The translations under genes and the position numbers were made by a program. DNA of 7,711 nucleotides from an uncultured Pseudomonas sp. (lineage in GTDB: Bacteria > Pseudomonadota > Gammaproteobacteria > Pseudomonadales > Pseudomonadaceae). Location of the stretch: positions 1 through 7,711 of the forward strand of contig CAMPJN010000174.1 of the NCBI GenBank assembly GCA_946886875.1, written 5' to 3'. Position 1 is the first letter of the stretch. Each line of letters opens with the position of its first letter. Under the pieces are notes generated by a model. That model saw only the letters and a list, made by a program, of their open reading frames with translations, was not told the DNA's origin and did no database searches. This document shows, piece after piece, positions 1 to 6,026 of the stretch.

Positions 1-292
1 CGCCGCCGATCAGCACCACCGAGCCGTCCACCAGGCCGCCGCCGAGCACCCGATCGAGTTCGCCGGAAGCGGTGGAGAAACGCGGTGTTTCCTCGACGCA
101 GACTTCGGCCAGGGTCTTGATCTGCGCCTGCTCGCCGGCCCAGCCGGCACGCCCGTTAGGTGTGACCGCATTGGCTTCGAGGAGGGTTTCCACCAGGGTA
201 TTCCAGGCCCCGCACTCGCCGCACTGGCCGGCCCATTTGGGAAAAGTCGCACCGCATTCGGTGCAGCCATACAAGCGCTTGGCCTTGGCCAT
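1..292 (-). CDS. radA: DNA repair protein RadA, N-terminal 97 residues (cut by window edge)
   Basis: RadA (Sms) is a RecA-like cytoplasmic ATPase that helps process recombination intermediates by promoting branch migration at D-loops. The protein starts MAKAKRLYGCTECGATFPKW and shows the family's four-cysteine zinc finger: C10-x2-C13, ten residues, then C24-x2-C27. Residues around 70-97 (ETPRFSTASGELDRVLGGGL, then VDGSVVLIGG) are the lead-in to the Walker A P-loop. The P-loop itself, the KNRFG motif and the Lon-like C-terminal domain lie beyond base 1. The start is the ATG at 292-290, with a GGAG Shine-Dalgarno at 303-300. An overlapping ATG at 305-303 is out of frame. A 7-bp inverted repeat (295-320) overlaps this ribosome binding site, and a TATGAT (bases 326-321, minus strand) could be its -10. 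Identification is secure from the zinc finger and following segment; only the truncation limits it. Confidence 0.96.
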   Translation of the reverse strand, partial: MAKAKRLYGCTECGATFPKWAGQCGECGAWNTLVETLLEANAVTPNGRAGWAGEQAQIKTLAEVCVEETPRFSTASGELDRVLGGGLVDGSVVLIGG

Positions 293-294
293 CA

Positions 295-320
295 GCGGAC
301 TCCATCAAACGAAAGTCCGC
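295..320 (-). promoter_or_regulatory. Perfect 7-bp inverted repeat over the radA ribosome binding site / likely transcription start
   Basis: On the minus strand GCGGACT (320-314), 12 bases, then AGTCCGC (301-295), two bases before the radA ATG. The right arm overlaps the GGAG Shine-Dalgarno (303-300). If transcribed in full it would form a hairpin that partly occludes the ribosome binding site. A TATGAT hexamer (326-321) just upstream looks like a -10, but no good -35 was found at 16-18 bp. If that -10 is used, transcription would begin near 314, inside the repeat, and the repeat would act as a DNA operator instead. The symmetry is seen directly; either function is inference. Confidence 0.35.
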
Positions 321-442
321 ATCATAGCCGTTCCGGCCAATGCGCCGGCACTCAACGGTGGGGAAATTATCGTGAGCGTATCCTGGCGTTCACGGCCAGA
401 CGCGCTAGGCAGCAGACGAAGGTTTTTGCCCAACTCCGCGAA

Positions 443-712
443 TCAGCCCTGGCAGTGACCACAGCATTGCGGCGCTGGTGGGGAAAGGCGCTTGGCGACC
501 TCATCCTTGAGTTCGACGCGCTGGCGTTTCAAGGCGTTCAAAGCTGGATCGGCCAACAATTCGCTGCCCTCCTCGATACGGCAGATGCGCTTGTCCAGCA
601 CCTCGTATTCCGAAGCCAGCCGAGCGAAATCGGCATCGCTTTGGCGCAGCTCGTGCAGGCTCTCGCGCAGTTCGGGGAAGTCTTTGATCAAGGGGTGATG
701 TTCGACATGCAT
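443..712 (-). CDS. YdcH-like DUF465 family small protein with Cys-rich CCGHC tail
   Basis: An 89-residue protein of the DUF465/YdcH family: short, charged, mostly helical cytoplasmic proteins of unknown molecular function. The family core EHHPLIKDFPEL (residues 4-15) and RLASEYEVLDKRI (about 31-43) are clear, as is the closing helix LKRQRVELKDEVAKRL. It is a paralog of the gene at 795-1043, but has an extra C-terminal tail, PQCCGHCQG, with C83, C84, H86 and C87, plus a further cysteine in the core (DKRIC). The tail contains a CxxC (CGHC) that could bind metal or be redox active; this is inference. The frame stays open upstream to 850, but the true start is the ATG at 712-710: it aligns with the paralog's start and has AGGAG about nine bases upstream. 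A perfect Anr/FNR box at 770-783 suggests induction at low oxygen. Confidence 0.88.
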   Translation of the reverse strand: MHVEHHPLIKDFPELRESLHELRQSDADFARLASEYEVLDKRICRIEEGSELLADPALNALKRQRVELKDEVAKRLSPPAPQCCGHCQG

Positions 713-741
713 GGGGGCTGCTCCTGAAGGGGTATGCAGCG

Positions 742-783
742 AGCCTATGCGCCCCGACCGACACTCCCCTTGATCAGGATCAA
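742..783 (-). promoter_or_regulatory. Anr/Dnr (FNR-type) dependent promoter upstream of the 443-712 gene
   Basis: Bases 783-770 on the minus strand read TTGATCCTGATCAA, a perfect match to the FNR/Anr/Dnr consensus TTGAT-N4-ATCAA. If the site is centred at -41.5 (class II activation), the -10 hexamer should fall at 747-742; the sequence there is TAGGCT, which keeps the TA...T core of a sigma-70 -10. Transcription would then start near 735, giving a 5' leader of about 22 bases that contains the AGGAG ribosome binding site. The box lies just past the stop codon of the upstream paralog (795-1043), so the 443-712 gene may be made both by read-through and from this oxygen-responsive promoter. The site and spacing are seen; which regulator acts (Anr or Dnr) cannot be decided from the sequence. 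Confidence 0.75.
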
Positions 784-794
784 TAGTAGTTGGA

Positions 795-1043
795 TCAACC
801 CGCCGCGCCGTTTTGCAGCAAGGTAGCGATATCGTCCTTGAGGCTGACACGCTGCATCTTCAACCCCAGCAGCATCACCTCGTCCATCGCCAGGCGGCCA
901 CTCTCCACTTCGTAGATGCGTTTATCGAGCGCTTCGTATTCGTCGGCCAGGCGGACGAAATGTCCGTTCTGTGCGGCCAGGGTGCGCAGCTGCTGTTTGA
1001 ATTCGGGAAACTCGCGGGTAAGTGGATGATGTTCCAATGGCAT
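795..1043 (-). CDS. YdcH-like DUF465 family small protein
   Basis: An 82-residue DUF465/YdcH-family protein of unknown molecular role, predicted cytoplasmic and mostly helical. It shares the family hallmarks with the downstream paralog: LEHHPLTREFPEF near the N-terminus, then RLADEYEALDKRI, and LKMQRVSLKDDIA at the end. It lacks the paralog's cysteine tail and has no cysteine. The ATG at 1043-1041 is preceded by GAGGA about eight to nine bases upstream. A TAGGCT on the minus strand (1078-1073) is a possible -10, identical to the hexamer under the downstream Anr box, but no FNR-type site or clear -35 accompanies it. The gene is divergent from the EAL gene at 1182 and lies 82 bp before its paralog, probably in one transcript with it. 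Tandem duplication is the simplest origin of the pair. Confidence 0.88.
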   Translation of the reverse strand: MPLEHHPLTREFPEFKQQLRTLAAQNGHFVRLADEYEALDKRIYEVESGRLAMDEVMLLGLKMQRVSLKDDIATLLQNGAAG

Positions 1044-1127
1044 AGCGGTGTCCTCATGGTAAATCTGTGAATAGCCTAGACCAGCGCGACCGGCTCTGCC
1101 GGAGTCGGCGACCAGCCCCCGCTGCAG

Positions 1128-1156
1128 CGATACCTGCTATGGTTTGCCGGGTATCG
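1128..1156 (+). promoter_or_regulatory. Inverted repeat bracketing a candidate extended -10 of the EAL gene
   Basis: CGATACC (1128-1134) and GGTATCG (1150-1156) form a perfect 7-bp inverted repeat with a 15-base spacer; the arm centres are 22 bp apart, about two helical turns. The spacer starts with TGCTATGGT (1135-1143), which fits an extended -10 (TGN plus a 4-of-6 match to TATAAT). No good -35 is visible, as is common for extended -10 promoters. Transcription would start near 1150, leaving about 32 bases of leader before the ATG at 1182. The geometry suits a dimeric repressor sitting on the promoter, or alternatively a hairpin if transcription starts further upstream. A small CCGGC-TCT-GCCGG hairpin also lies at 1090-1102. 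Symmetry is observed; function is inferred. Confidence 0.35.
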
Positions 1157-1181
1157 GTTGTGACCAGAATGAGAGCGCTCC

Positions 1182-1928
1182 ATGGATAAGAACCCCGGCT
1201 GCACGGCATGCCGCGACGGCAAAGACCTGGATTTTCCGATCAGCATGGCTTTCCAGCCAATCGTCAACCTCGCTACCGGCCAGATCTTCGCCCATGAAGC
1301 CTTGGTCCGCGGCGGCTCCGGAGAGTCCGCCGGCAGCGTGTTGGGTCGCGTAACCGAGGAAAACCTCTACGCCTTCGACCAGAGCTGCCGGATCAAAGCA
1401 TTGGAATGGGCAGCCAGGCTGCAGGTTCCGGCGATGGTCTCGATCAACTTCATGCCCAACGCCGTATACAAGGCGGAAACCTGCATCCGCGCCACCCTTG
1501 AAGCGGCAAAGCGCTACCAGTTCCCCCTCGAACGGATCATCTTCGAGGTCACCGAGCAGGAGCAGGTGCTGGATATCGAGCACCTCACCAATATCCTTCG
1601 GGCCTACCGCAAACAGGGCTTCATGACCGCCATCGACGATTTCGGCGCAGGCTATGCCGGCCTCAATCTGTTGGCCGACTTTCAGCCCGATCTGATCAAG
1701 CTGGACATGCAGCTGATCCGCAATATCGACCAGGACAGCGTGCGCCAGATTCTGGTCGAAGCCACTCTGCAGATGTGCCGCAAACTGCAGATCCGGGTGA
1801 TCGCCGAAGGCATCGAAACCCTGGGCGAATTGCACGCCCTGCGCGACATGGGGGTCGAGCTGTTCCAGGGCTATCTGCTGGCCAAGCCCGGCTTCGAGTC
1901 GCTGCCCGAGGTGCACTTTCCTACCTGA
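1182..1928 (+). CDS. Stand-alone EAL-domain c-di-GMP phosphodiesterase with N-terminal CxxC
   Basis: A 248-residue protein that is essentially one EAL domain, predicted to hydrolyse cyclic di-GMP to linear pGpG in the cytoplasm. All expected catalytic and metal-binding positions are present: E39 of the EAL motif (HEALVRG), N89 (SINFMP), E122 (FEVTEQE), D152-D153 (IDDFG), K173 (IKLD), E209 (AEGIET) and Q229 (FQGYLLAKP). There is no GGDEF, receiver or membrane segment. Before the domain sit about 20 residues with C7-x2-C10 (CTAC), a short cysteine pair seen in a group of proteobacterial EAL proteins, perhaps for metal or redox sensing; that role is inference. The start ATG is at 1182 with a modest GAGAG about seven to eleven bases upstream. 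It is divergent from the YdcH pair and lies 68 bp before mscL, so the two may share a transcript. An active enzyme is expected. Confidence 0.9.
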   Translation: MDKNPGCTACRDGKDLDFPISMAFQPIVNLATGQIFAHEALVRGGSGESAGSVLGRVTEENLYAFDQSCRIKALEWAARLQVPAMVSINFMPNAVYKAETCIRATLEAAKRYQFPLERIIFEVTEQEQVLDIEHLTNILRAYRKQGFMTAIDDFGAGYAGLNLLADFQPDLIKLDMQLIRNIDQDSVRQILVEATLQMCRKLQIRVIAEGIETLGELHALRDMGVELFQGYLLAKPGFESLPEVHFPT

Positions 1929-1996
1929 CAATTGGCTGGCAAGCAGCGTGACCTGAATTAAACTTCAGCGCACCACCACCTGGCAGAGAAAGAAAC

Positions 1997-2410
1997 ATGA
2001 GCATACTCAGTGAATTCAAGGCCTTCGCGGTCAAAGGCAACGTGGTCGACATGGCCGTGGGCATCATTATCGGTGCGGCTTTCGGCAAGATAGTCTCGTC
2101 TTTCGTCGGCGATATCGTCATGCCACCGCTGGGCGTGCTGATCGGCGGCGTGGATTTCTCCGACCTGGTGATCGTACTCAAAGCTGCCAGCGGCGAAACG
2201 CCGGCGGTCACCCTGGCCTACGGCAAGTTCATTCAAACGGTGCTCGACTTCCTGATCGTCGCCATGGCCATATTCATCGGCATAAAAGCACTCAATCGCC
2301 TCAAGCGCGAGGAAGCCGCTGCGCCCAGCCTGCCCCCTGCGCCCAGTCCGGAAGAAACCTTGCTGAGCGAAATCCGCGACCTGCTGAAAGACCAATCACA
2401 GCGCCCATAG
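1997..2410 (+). CDS. mscL: Large-conductance mechanosensitive channel MscL
   Basis: MscL is an inner-membrane homopentamer that opens under membrane tension during hypo-osmotic shock and releases solutes. The 137-residue product matches the family in length and order. The amphipathic N-terminal helix ([14 protein letters not shown]) is followed by TM1 with the [14 protein letters not shown] signature (22-35) and the DIVMPPLG turn (39-46). Then come a periplasmic loop, TM2 (about 77-97, [17 protein letters not shown]), a proline-rich linker, and the C-terminal cytoplasmic bundle helix [13 protein letters not shown]. Positions matching the E. coli pore constriction L19 and V23 are M19 and I23 here, conservative changes. 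The ATG at 1997 has a purine-rich GAGAAAG just upstream. The 68-bp gap after the EAL gene has only a weak -10 candidate (TAAACT, 1959-1964) without a -35 at proper spacing, so co-transcription with the EAL gene is possible. Confidence 0.97.
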   Translation: MSILSEFKAFAVKGNVVDMAVGIIIGAAFGKIVSSFVGDIVMPPLGVLIGGVDFSDLVIVLKAASGETPAVTLAYGKFIQTVLDFLIVAMAIFIGIKALNRLKREEAAAPSLPPAPSPEETLLSEIRDLLKDQSQRP

Positions 2411-2452
2411 GCTCTGGCCCGGCCCCCGCGCCGCAGTTGAGCGACGCGGCGT

Positions 2453-2480
2453 GCGCAGCGGCGTGTGCGCCTGAATTTTT
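2453..2480 (+). terminator. Weak candidate intrinsic terminator after mscL
   Basis: Forty-three bases past the mscL stop, GCGCA (2453-2457) can pair with TGCGC (2466-2470), or alternatively GGCG (2460-2463) with CGCC (2468-2471). A TTTTT run follows at 2476-2480 after TGAA. The stems are only four to five base pairs and the T-tract is short and slightly displaced, so termination would be partial. The same stretch contains an eight-base direct repeat, GCGGCGTG (2446-2453 and 2458-2465). Confidence 0.3.
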
Positions 2481-2483
2481 AAC

Positions 2484-2490
2484 CTAGACT
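2484..2490 (+). promoter_or_regulatory. RpoS-like -10 element for the regulator-lipoprotein-kinase operon
   Basis: CTAGACT differs at one position from the CTATACT core of RpoS-type -10 elements and keeps the C just before the hexamer. There is no TTGACA-like -35 at 17 bp, again compatible with a stationary-phase or weak promoter. It lies in the only AT-rich patch (about 2472-2500) of the 244-bp gap between mscL and the response regulator gene, and would give a leader of about 160 bases. This is a plausible main promoter for the three-gene unit, but it rests on a short motif. Confidence 0.35.
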
Positions 2491-2566
2491 GACAAATAAG
2501 CCCGGCGGCCGCACAGGATCGCCGCAGCGCTGTCGGGGAGTTCGTCTCGGCAAAAGTACGACGACT

Positions 2567-2626
2567 CGCTTGGCGCGACGGGCGACCGGATAGATCCGCA
2601 GAGGTTTCGCCTTGAGCGCCCAAGCG
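2567..2626 (+). other. Strongly foldable 5' leader element upstream of the response regulator gene
   Basis: CGCTTGGCGC (2567-2576) pairs with GCGCCCAAGCG (2616-2626): ten base pairs with one bulged C at 2619. Inside it, after a small internal loop with two adjacent G-A oppositions, GGCGACC (2581-2587) pairs with GGT-TT-CGCC (2603-2611), a T-T bulge interrupting the stem. GGA (2588-2590) pairs with TCC (2595-2597) at the tip. The element ends 28 bases before the ATG at 2655. It could stabilise the transcript or serve as a cis-regulator. It does not resemble the known c-di-GMP riboswitch classes as far as can be judged by eye, and GC-rich DNA folds easily by chance, so the function is unproven. 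Confidence 0.3.
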
Positions 2627-2654
2627 GACGCACACTTACCTACAAGGCCGACAG

Positions 2655-4874
2655 ATGAGCGACTCAGCAGAAGACGAGCTGTTTTCCTTCGACGATGAAG
2701 CCCATTCCGAAGAGGATGGCGCCGCCGGCCCATGTTGGAACGTGCTGATCGTCGACGACGATCAGGATGTGCACCAATCCACCTGTTTCGCCCTGGCCAA
2801 TACCGAAATTCTCGGGCGCCCCTTGGTGTTTCTCCACGCCTATTCCGCCGAGCAGGCGCTAGAGGTGTTGAACCAGCAACCCATGGTCGCGGTGATTCTG
2901 CTGGATGTGGTGATGGAGTCCGAACATGCCGGCCTGCACCTGGTGCGGCGCATCCGCGAGGAGCTGCACAACAGCGAAGCACGCATCATCCTGCGTACCG
3001 GCCAGCCCGGTTATGCCCCGGAGATGGAGGCGATCCGCGATTACGACATCAACGACTACAAGACCAAATCCGAACTGACCCGCAACCGCCTGTACACCGC
3101 GCTGACCGCCGCCATCCGCAGCTACGACCAGATCCACACCATCAACACCAGCAGACGCGGCCTGGGCATGGTGATCCGCGCCAGCAGCCATCTGTTGGCG
3201 CGCCAAGGCGTGAGCGAATTCGCCGCCGGCATCATCACCCAGATCTGCGGCCTGTTCGGCCTGCCACCCGAGGGCGTGGTCTGCGCCTATGACCATCAGG
3301 ATTCGCCCGCCCATGCCTTGATAGTGGCCGCCGCCGGCAGCCTTACCGATTGCATCGACAAGCAACTCGACCAGCTGCCCAACCAGGCCGTCGCCCAGGC
3401 GCTGAGCCAGGCTCTGGACGAAAGACGCAACCTGTTCGCCAGCCACTCGACCACGCTGTTCTTTCCCGGCCAGGGCCATAACCATATGGCCGCCTACCTG
3501 CAGACCGAACGCCCGTTGAACGAGCTTGATCAACAGCTTTTGGAAGTGTTCTGCAGCAATATCATCATTACCCTGGACAATGTGCTGCTGCTCAGCCAAC
3601 TCAAGGACCACGCCTATAACGACCAGTTGCTGCATATCCCCAACCGTCTGGCGCTGATCCACGCCCTCGACCTCGCCTTGGCCGGCGCCAATCCCGGCGA
3701 CACCACCCTGGCGCTGATCGACATCGACGGCTTTTCCGAACTCAACGACACCCTCGGCCACCAGCACGGCGATGCCCTGCTCGCCGCGGTGGTCGAGCGT
3801 CTGCAGCGGGAACTACCACCCGGCACTCTGCTGGCGCGGGTCGCCGGCGATGTGTTCGGCATACTCGCGAGCAACCAGGTGGCCAATGGCGAAACCCTCG
3901 GCAACCTGTTCCACCAACCGTTGCGCTTCGCTCAGCTGAGCCAGAACCTGACCACCACCATCGGCCTGACCTGCCTGGACCAGATCGACGGCAACGGCAG
4001 CGAGGCGCTGAAGGCGGCGAATATCGCCCTCAAGCACGGCAAGCAGCACGAGCGTGGGCGCATCAGCCATTTCACCCGCGCCATGGAGCTGGAAACCCGC
4101 GCCCGCGTGCAATTGCTCCAGGAGCTGCGCAGCGCTTTCGAGAATGAACGCCTGTTCGTCGTCTACCAGCCCCAGGTGTCCCTGGCGACCCGCCAGCTGA
4201 TCGGCGTCGAAGCGCTGTTGCGCTGGCGCAAGGACGACGGTCAGTTCGTCTCGCCGGCGCAGTTCATTCCCCTGGCGGAAAGTTCCGGGCTGATAGTCGC
4301 GCTCGGCGAGTGGGTACTGCGCAGCGCCTGCAACGACCTGCAACGGATCGTCCAGCACAGCGGCCAGCCGCTGCGCATGGCGGTCAACGTGTCGGTGGCG
4401 CAGTTCCGTCAGGCCGATTTCCTCGACACCCTGCAACGGGCTCTGGATGACAGCGGGGTGAACCCGCAATTGCTGGAGCTGGAAATCACCGAGTCGGTGG
4501 CGATGCTCGAAGCCGACTTCATGATCGACCTGCTCAACCGCATCAAACAGCTGGGTGTGAGCATCGCGGTCGACGATTTCGGCACCGGCTTCTCCTCGCT
4601 CAGCTACCTCGAACAACTCAACGTCGACCGGCTGAAGATCGACCTCAGTTTTATCCGCCATATGGAGCAAAGCGACGGCAGCAGACGCATCGTTGAAACC
4701 ATCATCCAGCTCGGCCGCAGCCTGGAACTCGAGCTGATCGCCGAAGGCATCGAGGAAGAGAGCCAGGCCGGCACGCTGACGCAGATGGGGTGCCACGAAG
4801 GCCAGGGCTACCTGTTCGCCAAGCCGCTGGAGTTGTCGGCACTGCTGAGCTTCATCACCACCGAGGCAAGCTAG
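2655..4874 (+). CDS. Response regulator REC-DUF3369-degenerate GGDEF-EAL, predicted c-di-GMP phosphodiesterase
   Basis: A 739-residue cytoplasmic two-component output protein. An acidic N-terminal tail precedes a receiver domain (about 28-145) with acidic pocket D34-D36, phospho-acceptor D84 (ILLDVVM), T115 (LRTGQP) and K136 (NDYKTK). Next is a DUF3369 domain (about 147-310), typical of regulators carrying the DINDYKTK signature. The GGDEF domain (about 318-475) keeps D356 (DIDGF) and HxxGD but has AGDVF (397-401) for GGDEF and no RxxD inhibitory site, so cyclase activity is unlikely. The EAL domain (about 485-735) is complete: E519, N578, E610, D640-D641, K661, E697, Q717. It should therefore hydrolyse c-di-GMP under phosphorylation control, with GGDEF perhaps an allosteric GTP sensor (inference). 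The start has AAGG seven bases upstream. It is the first gene of a unit with the lipoprotein and histidine kinase that follow; the kinase is the likely phospho-donor. Confidence 0.93.
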   Translation: MSDSAEDELFSFDDEAHSEEDGAAGPCWNVLIVDDDQDVHQSTCFALANTEILGRPLVFLHAYSAEQALEVLNQQPMVAVILLDVVMESEHAGLHLVRRIREELHNSEARIILRTGQPGYAPEMEAIRDYDINDYKTKSELTRNRLYTALTAAIRSYDQIHTINTSRRGLGMVIRASSHLLARQGVSEFAAGIITQICGLFGLPPEGVVCAYDHQDSPAHALIVAAAGSLTDCIDKQLDQLPNQAVAQALSQALDERRNLFASHSTTLFFPGQGHNHMAAYLQTERPLNELDQQLLEVFCSNIIITLDNVLLLSQLKDHAYNDQLLHIPNRLALIHALDLALAGANPGDTTLALIDIDGFSELNDTLGHQHGDALLAAVVERLQRELPPGTLLARVAGDVFGILASNQVANGETLGNLFHQPLRFAQLSQNLTTTIGLTCLDQIDGNGSEALKAANIALKHGKQHERGRISHFTRAMELETRARVQLLQELRSAFENERLFVVYQPQVSLATRQLIGVEALLRWRKDDGQFVSPAQFIPLAESSGLIVALGEWVLRSACNDLQRIVQHSGQPLRMAVNVSVAQFRQADFLDTLQRALDDSGVNPQLLELEITESVAMLEADFMIDLLNRIKQLGVSIAVDDFGTGFSSLSYLEQLNVDRLKIDLSFIRHMEQSDGSRRIVETIIQLGRSLELELIAEGIEEESQAGTLTQMGCHEGQGYLFAKPLELSALLSFITTEAS

Positions 4875-6026
4875 ATGCGCCAGGGTTGTGCGGGGCCTGA
4901 CCAGCGGCGGCCCTGGCTGCGCGCCCTGCTGCTGGTCTGCAGCAGCCTGACTCTGGTCGCCTGCGGCGACGAGGCCAGTACCCCGACGCCCATTCGCCTG
5001 GGCGTGATCGTCGACGTTTCAGGCCCCAGCGCCAGCCTCGGCATCGCCGGGCGCAACGGTATGCAACTGGCGGTGGAGGAGGCCAACGCCAATGGCGGCA
5101 TCCAGGGTCGGCCGATCGAGCTGCTGTACCGCGATGACGGCTTCGACCCGCAACAGGCCAGGCAAGCGGCCGAGGAGTTGATCGCCGCCAAGGTCGACGC
5201 CGTCCTGGGACCGATGACCAGCACCATCGCCGAGCAGTTGGCGCCGCAATTCACCGCAGCCGGCATCCTTTTAATGGGCGGTACGCCGCTCAGCCCGCTG
5301 CTGGCCGGGCGCGACGATCAGTTCTTCCGCACCCTCAGCCATACCAACCCGGACGCCCGCGAAATCGTTATCCACTTGCAGCAGCAATACGGCCTGCGCC
5401 GGGTCAATGTGATAGTCGAGCTGAGCAACCACACCTTCACCCGCCCCTGGCTCGTCGACTTCGAAGAAAATCTACGCAGCGCTGGCGGCGCGATCGATGA
5501 AGTGGTGGAGTTCAGCCGCGACCCCGAAACCGACTTCGCCGCTCTGGCGCAACGCGCCCTGGCCAACCAGCCCGCAGCGGTGGTGCTGGTCAGCAGTGCC
5601 CTGGACACCGCTCTGCTGGCCACCCAACTGCGCCAGCGCAACCCCGAGCTGAAACTCGCTACACCGGGCTGGGCGGCGGCCGATGCGTTGCTGGAAATGG
5701 GCGGACGCGCGGTGGAAGGCATCATCACCACGCAGTCCTTCGACATGAACGATCAGTCGCCCGCCTTCGTCGACTTCAAGCAGCGTTACCAGAGCCGTTT
5801 CGCCCAGGGCATAGATACCGCGGCGATCACCGCCTATAACGCCACCCGCGTGCTGCTCGAAGCCCTGCAGCAACGCCTGTCCGGCGAACAACCCAAACAG
5901 GCGCTGCTGCGCATCCGCGAGTTCCAGGGGTTGCAGCAGCTGATCGTGTTCGACGACTTCGGCGACAGCAACAGCCGTGTATATCCCATGGTGGTGCGCG
6001 ATGGCCGCTTCCGCAGCCTCGACTAA
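4875..6026 (+). CDS. Lipoprotein of the branched-chain amino acid-binding (Peripla_BP_6) family
   Basis: A 383-residue ligand-binding lipoprotein. A basic N-terminus, a hydrophobic stretch (LRALLLVCSSLTL) and the lipobox LVAC give lipidation at C30. The mature part is a type I periplasmic binding protein of the LivJ/AmiC type: IRLGVIVDVSGPSASLGIAG (40-59), AVEEANANGGIQG (66-78), RDDGFDP (86-92) and a ligand-loop-like GPMTST (112-117). Amino acids, amides or related small molecules are typical ligands for this family; the ligand here cannot be read from sequence. The start ATG follows the regulator's TAG directly, with GAGG (4863-4866) inside the upstream gene, so translation is coupled. No permease or ATPase gene is seen, and a histidine kinase follows with a 26-base overlap, which points to a sensory role (compare LuxP with LuxQ, or TorT with TorS). 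A transporter component encoded partly beyond the window is the alternative. Confidence 0.9.
   Translation: MRQGCAGPDQRRPWLRALLLVCSSLTLVACGDEASTPTPIRLGVIVDVSGPSASLGIAGRNGMQLAVEEANANGGIQGRPIELLYRDDGFDPQQARQAAEELIAAKVDAVLGPMTSTIAEQLAPQFTAAGILLMGGTPLSPLLAGRDDQFFRTLSHTNPDAREIVIHLQQQYGLRRVNVIVELSNHTFTRPWLVDFEENLRSAGGAIDEVVEFSRDPETDFAALAQRALANQPAAVVLVSSALDTALLATQLRQRNPELKLATPGWAAADALLEMGGRAVEGIITTQSFDMNDQSPAFVDFKQRYQSRFAQGIDTAAITAYNATRVLLEALQQRLSGEQPKQALLRIREFQGLQQLIVFDDFGDSNSRVYPMVVRDGRFRSLD

Noticed and set aside
383..399. Inverted repeat CTGGC-N7-GCCAG downstream of the YdcH pair as a terminator
   Set aside because: Only five base pairs and no T-run on the minus-strand side, so it does not meet intrinsic terminator criteria.
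713..850. Extended start at base 850 for the 443-712 gene, adding 46 residues
   Set aside because: The extension runs across the Anr box and into the upstream paralog, is unlike the family, and the ATG at 712 has a good ribosome binding site and aligns with the paralog's N-terminus.
1137..1931. A 264-codon minus-strand frame opposite the EAL gene
   Set aside because: Shadow of the EAL coding sequence; no domain signature and composition typical of antisense frames in GC-rich DNA.
1932..1948. GG-N10-GC pattern before mscL as a sigma-54 promoter
   Set aside because: Only the TTGGC half matches; the TTGCW half is absent, and GG-N10-GC occurs often by chance in this composition.
2446..2465. Direct repeat GCGGCGTG x2 as a regulator-binding iteron or array
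   Set aside because: Only two eight-base copies in GC-rich sequence, 12 bases apart; too little to distinguish from chance.
2567..2626. Leader hairpin as a known c-di-GMP riboswitch (GEMM-type)
   Set aside because: It is a single elongated stem, not the two-helix junction with tetraloop-receptor expected of the class I riboswitch, and no class motif could be recognised.
2859..4796. Two long minus-strand frames (about 300 and 327 codons) opposite the response regulator gene
   Set aside because: Antisense shadows of the REC-DUF3369-GGDEF-EAL gene, which has all expected motifs on the plus strand.
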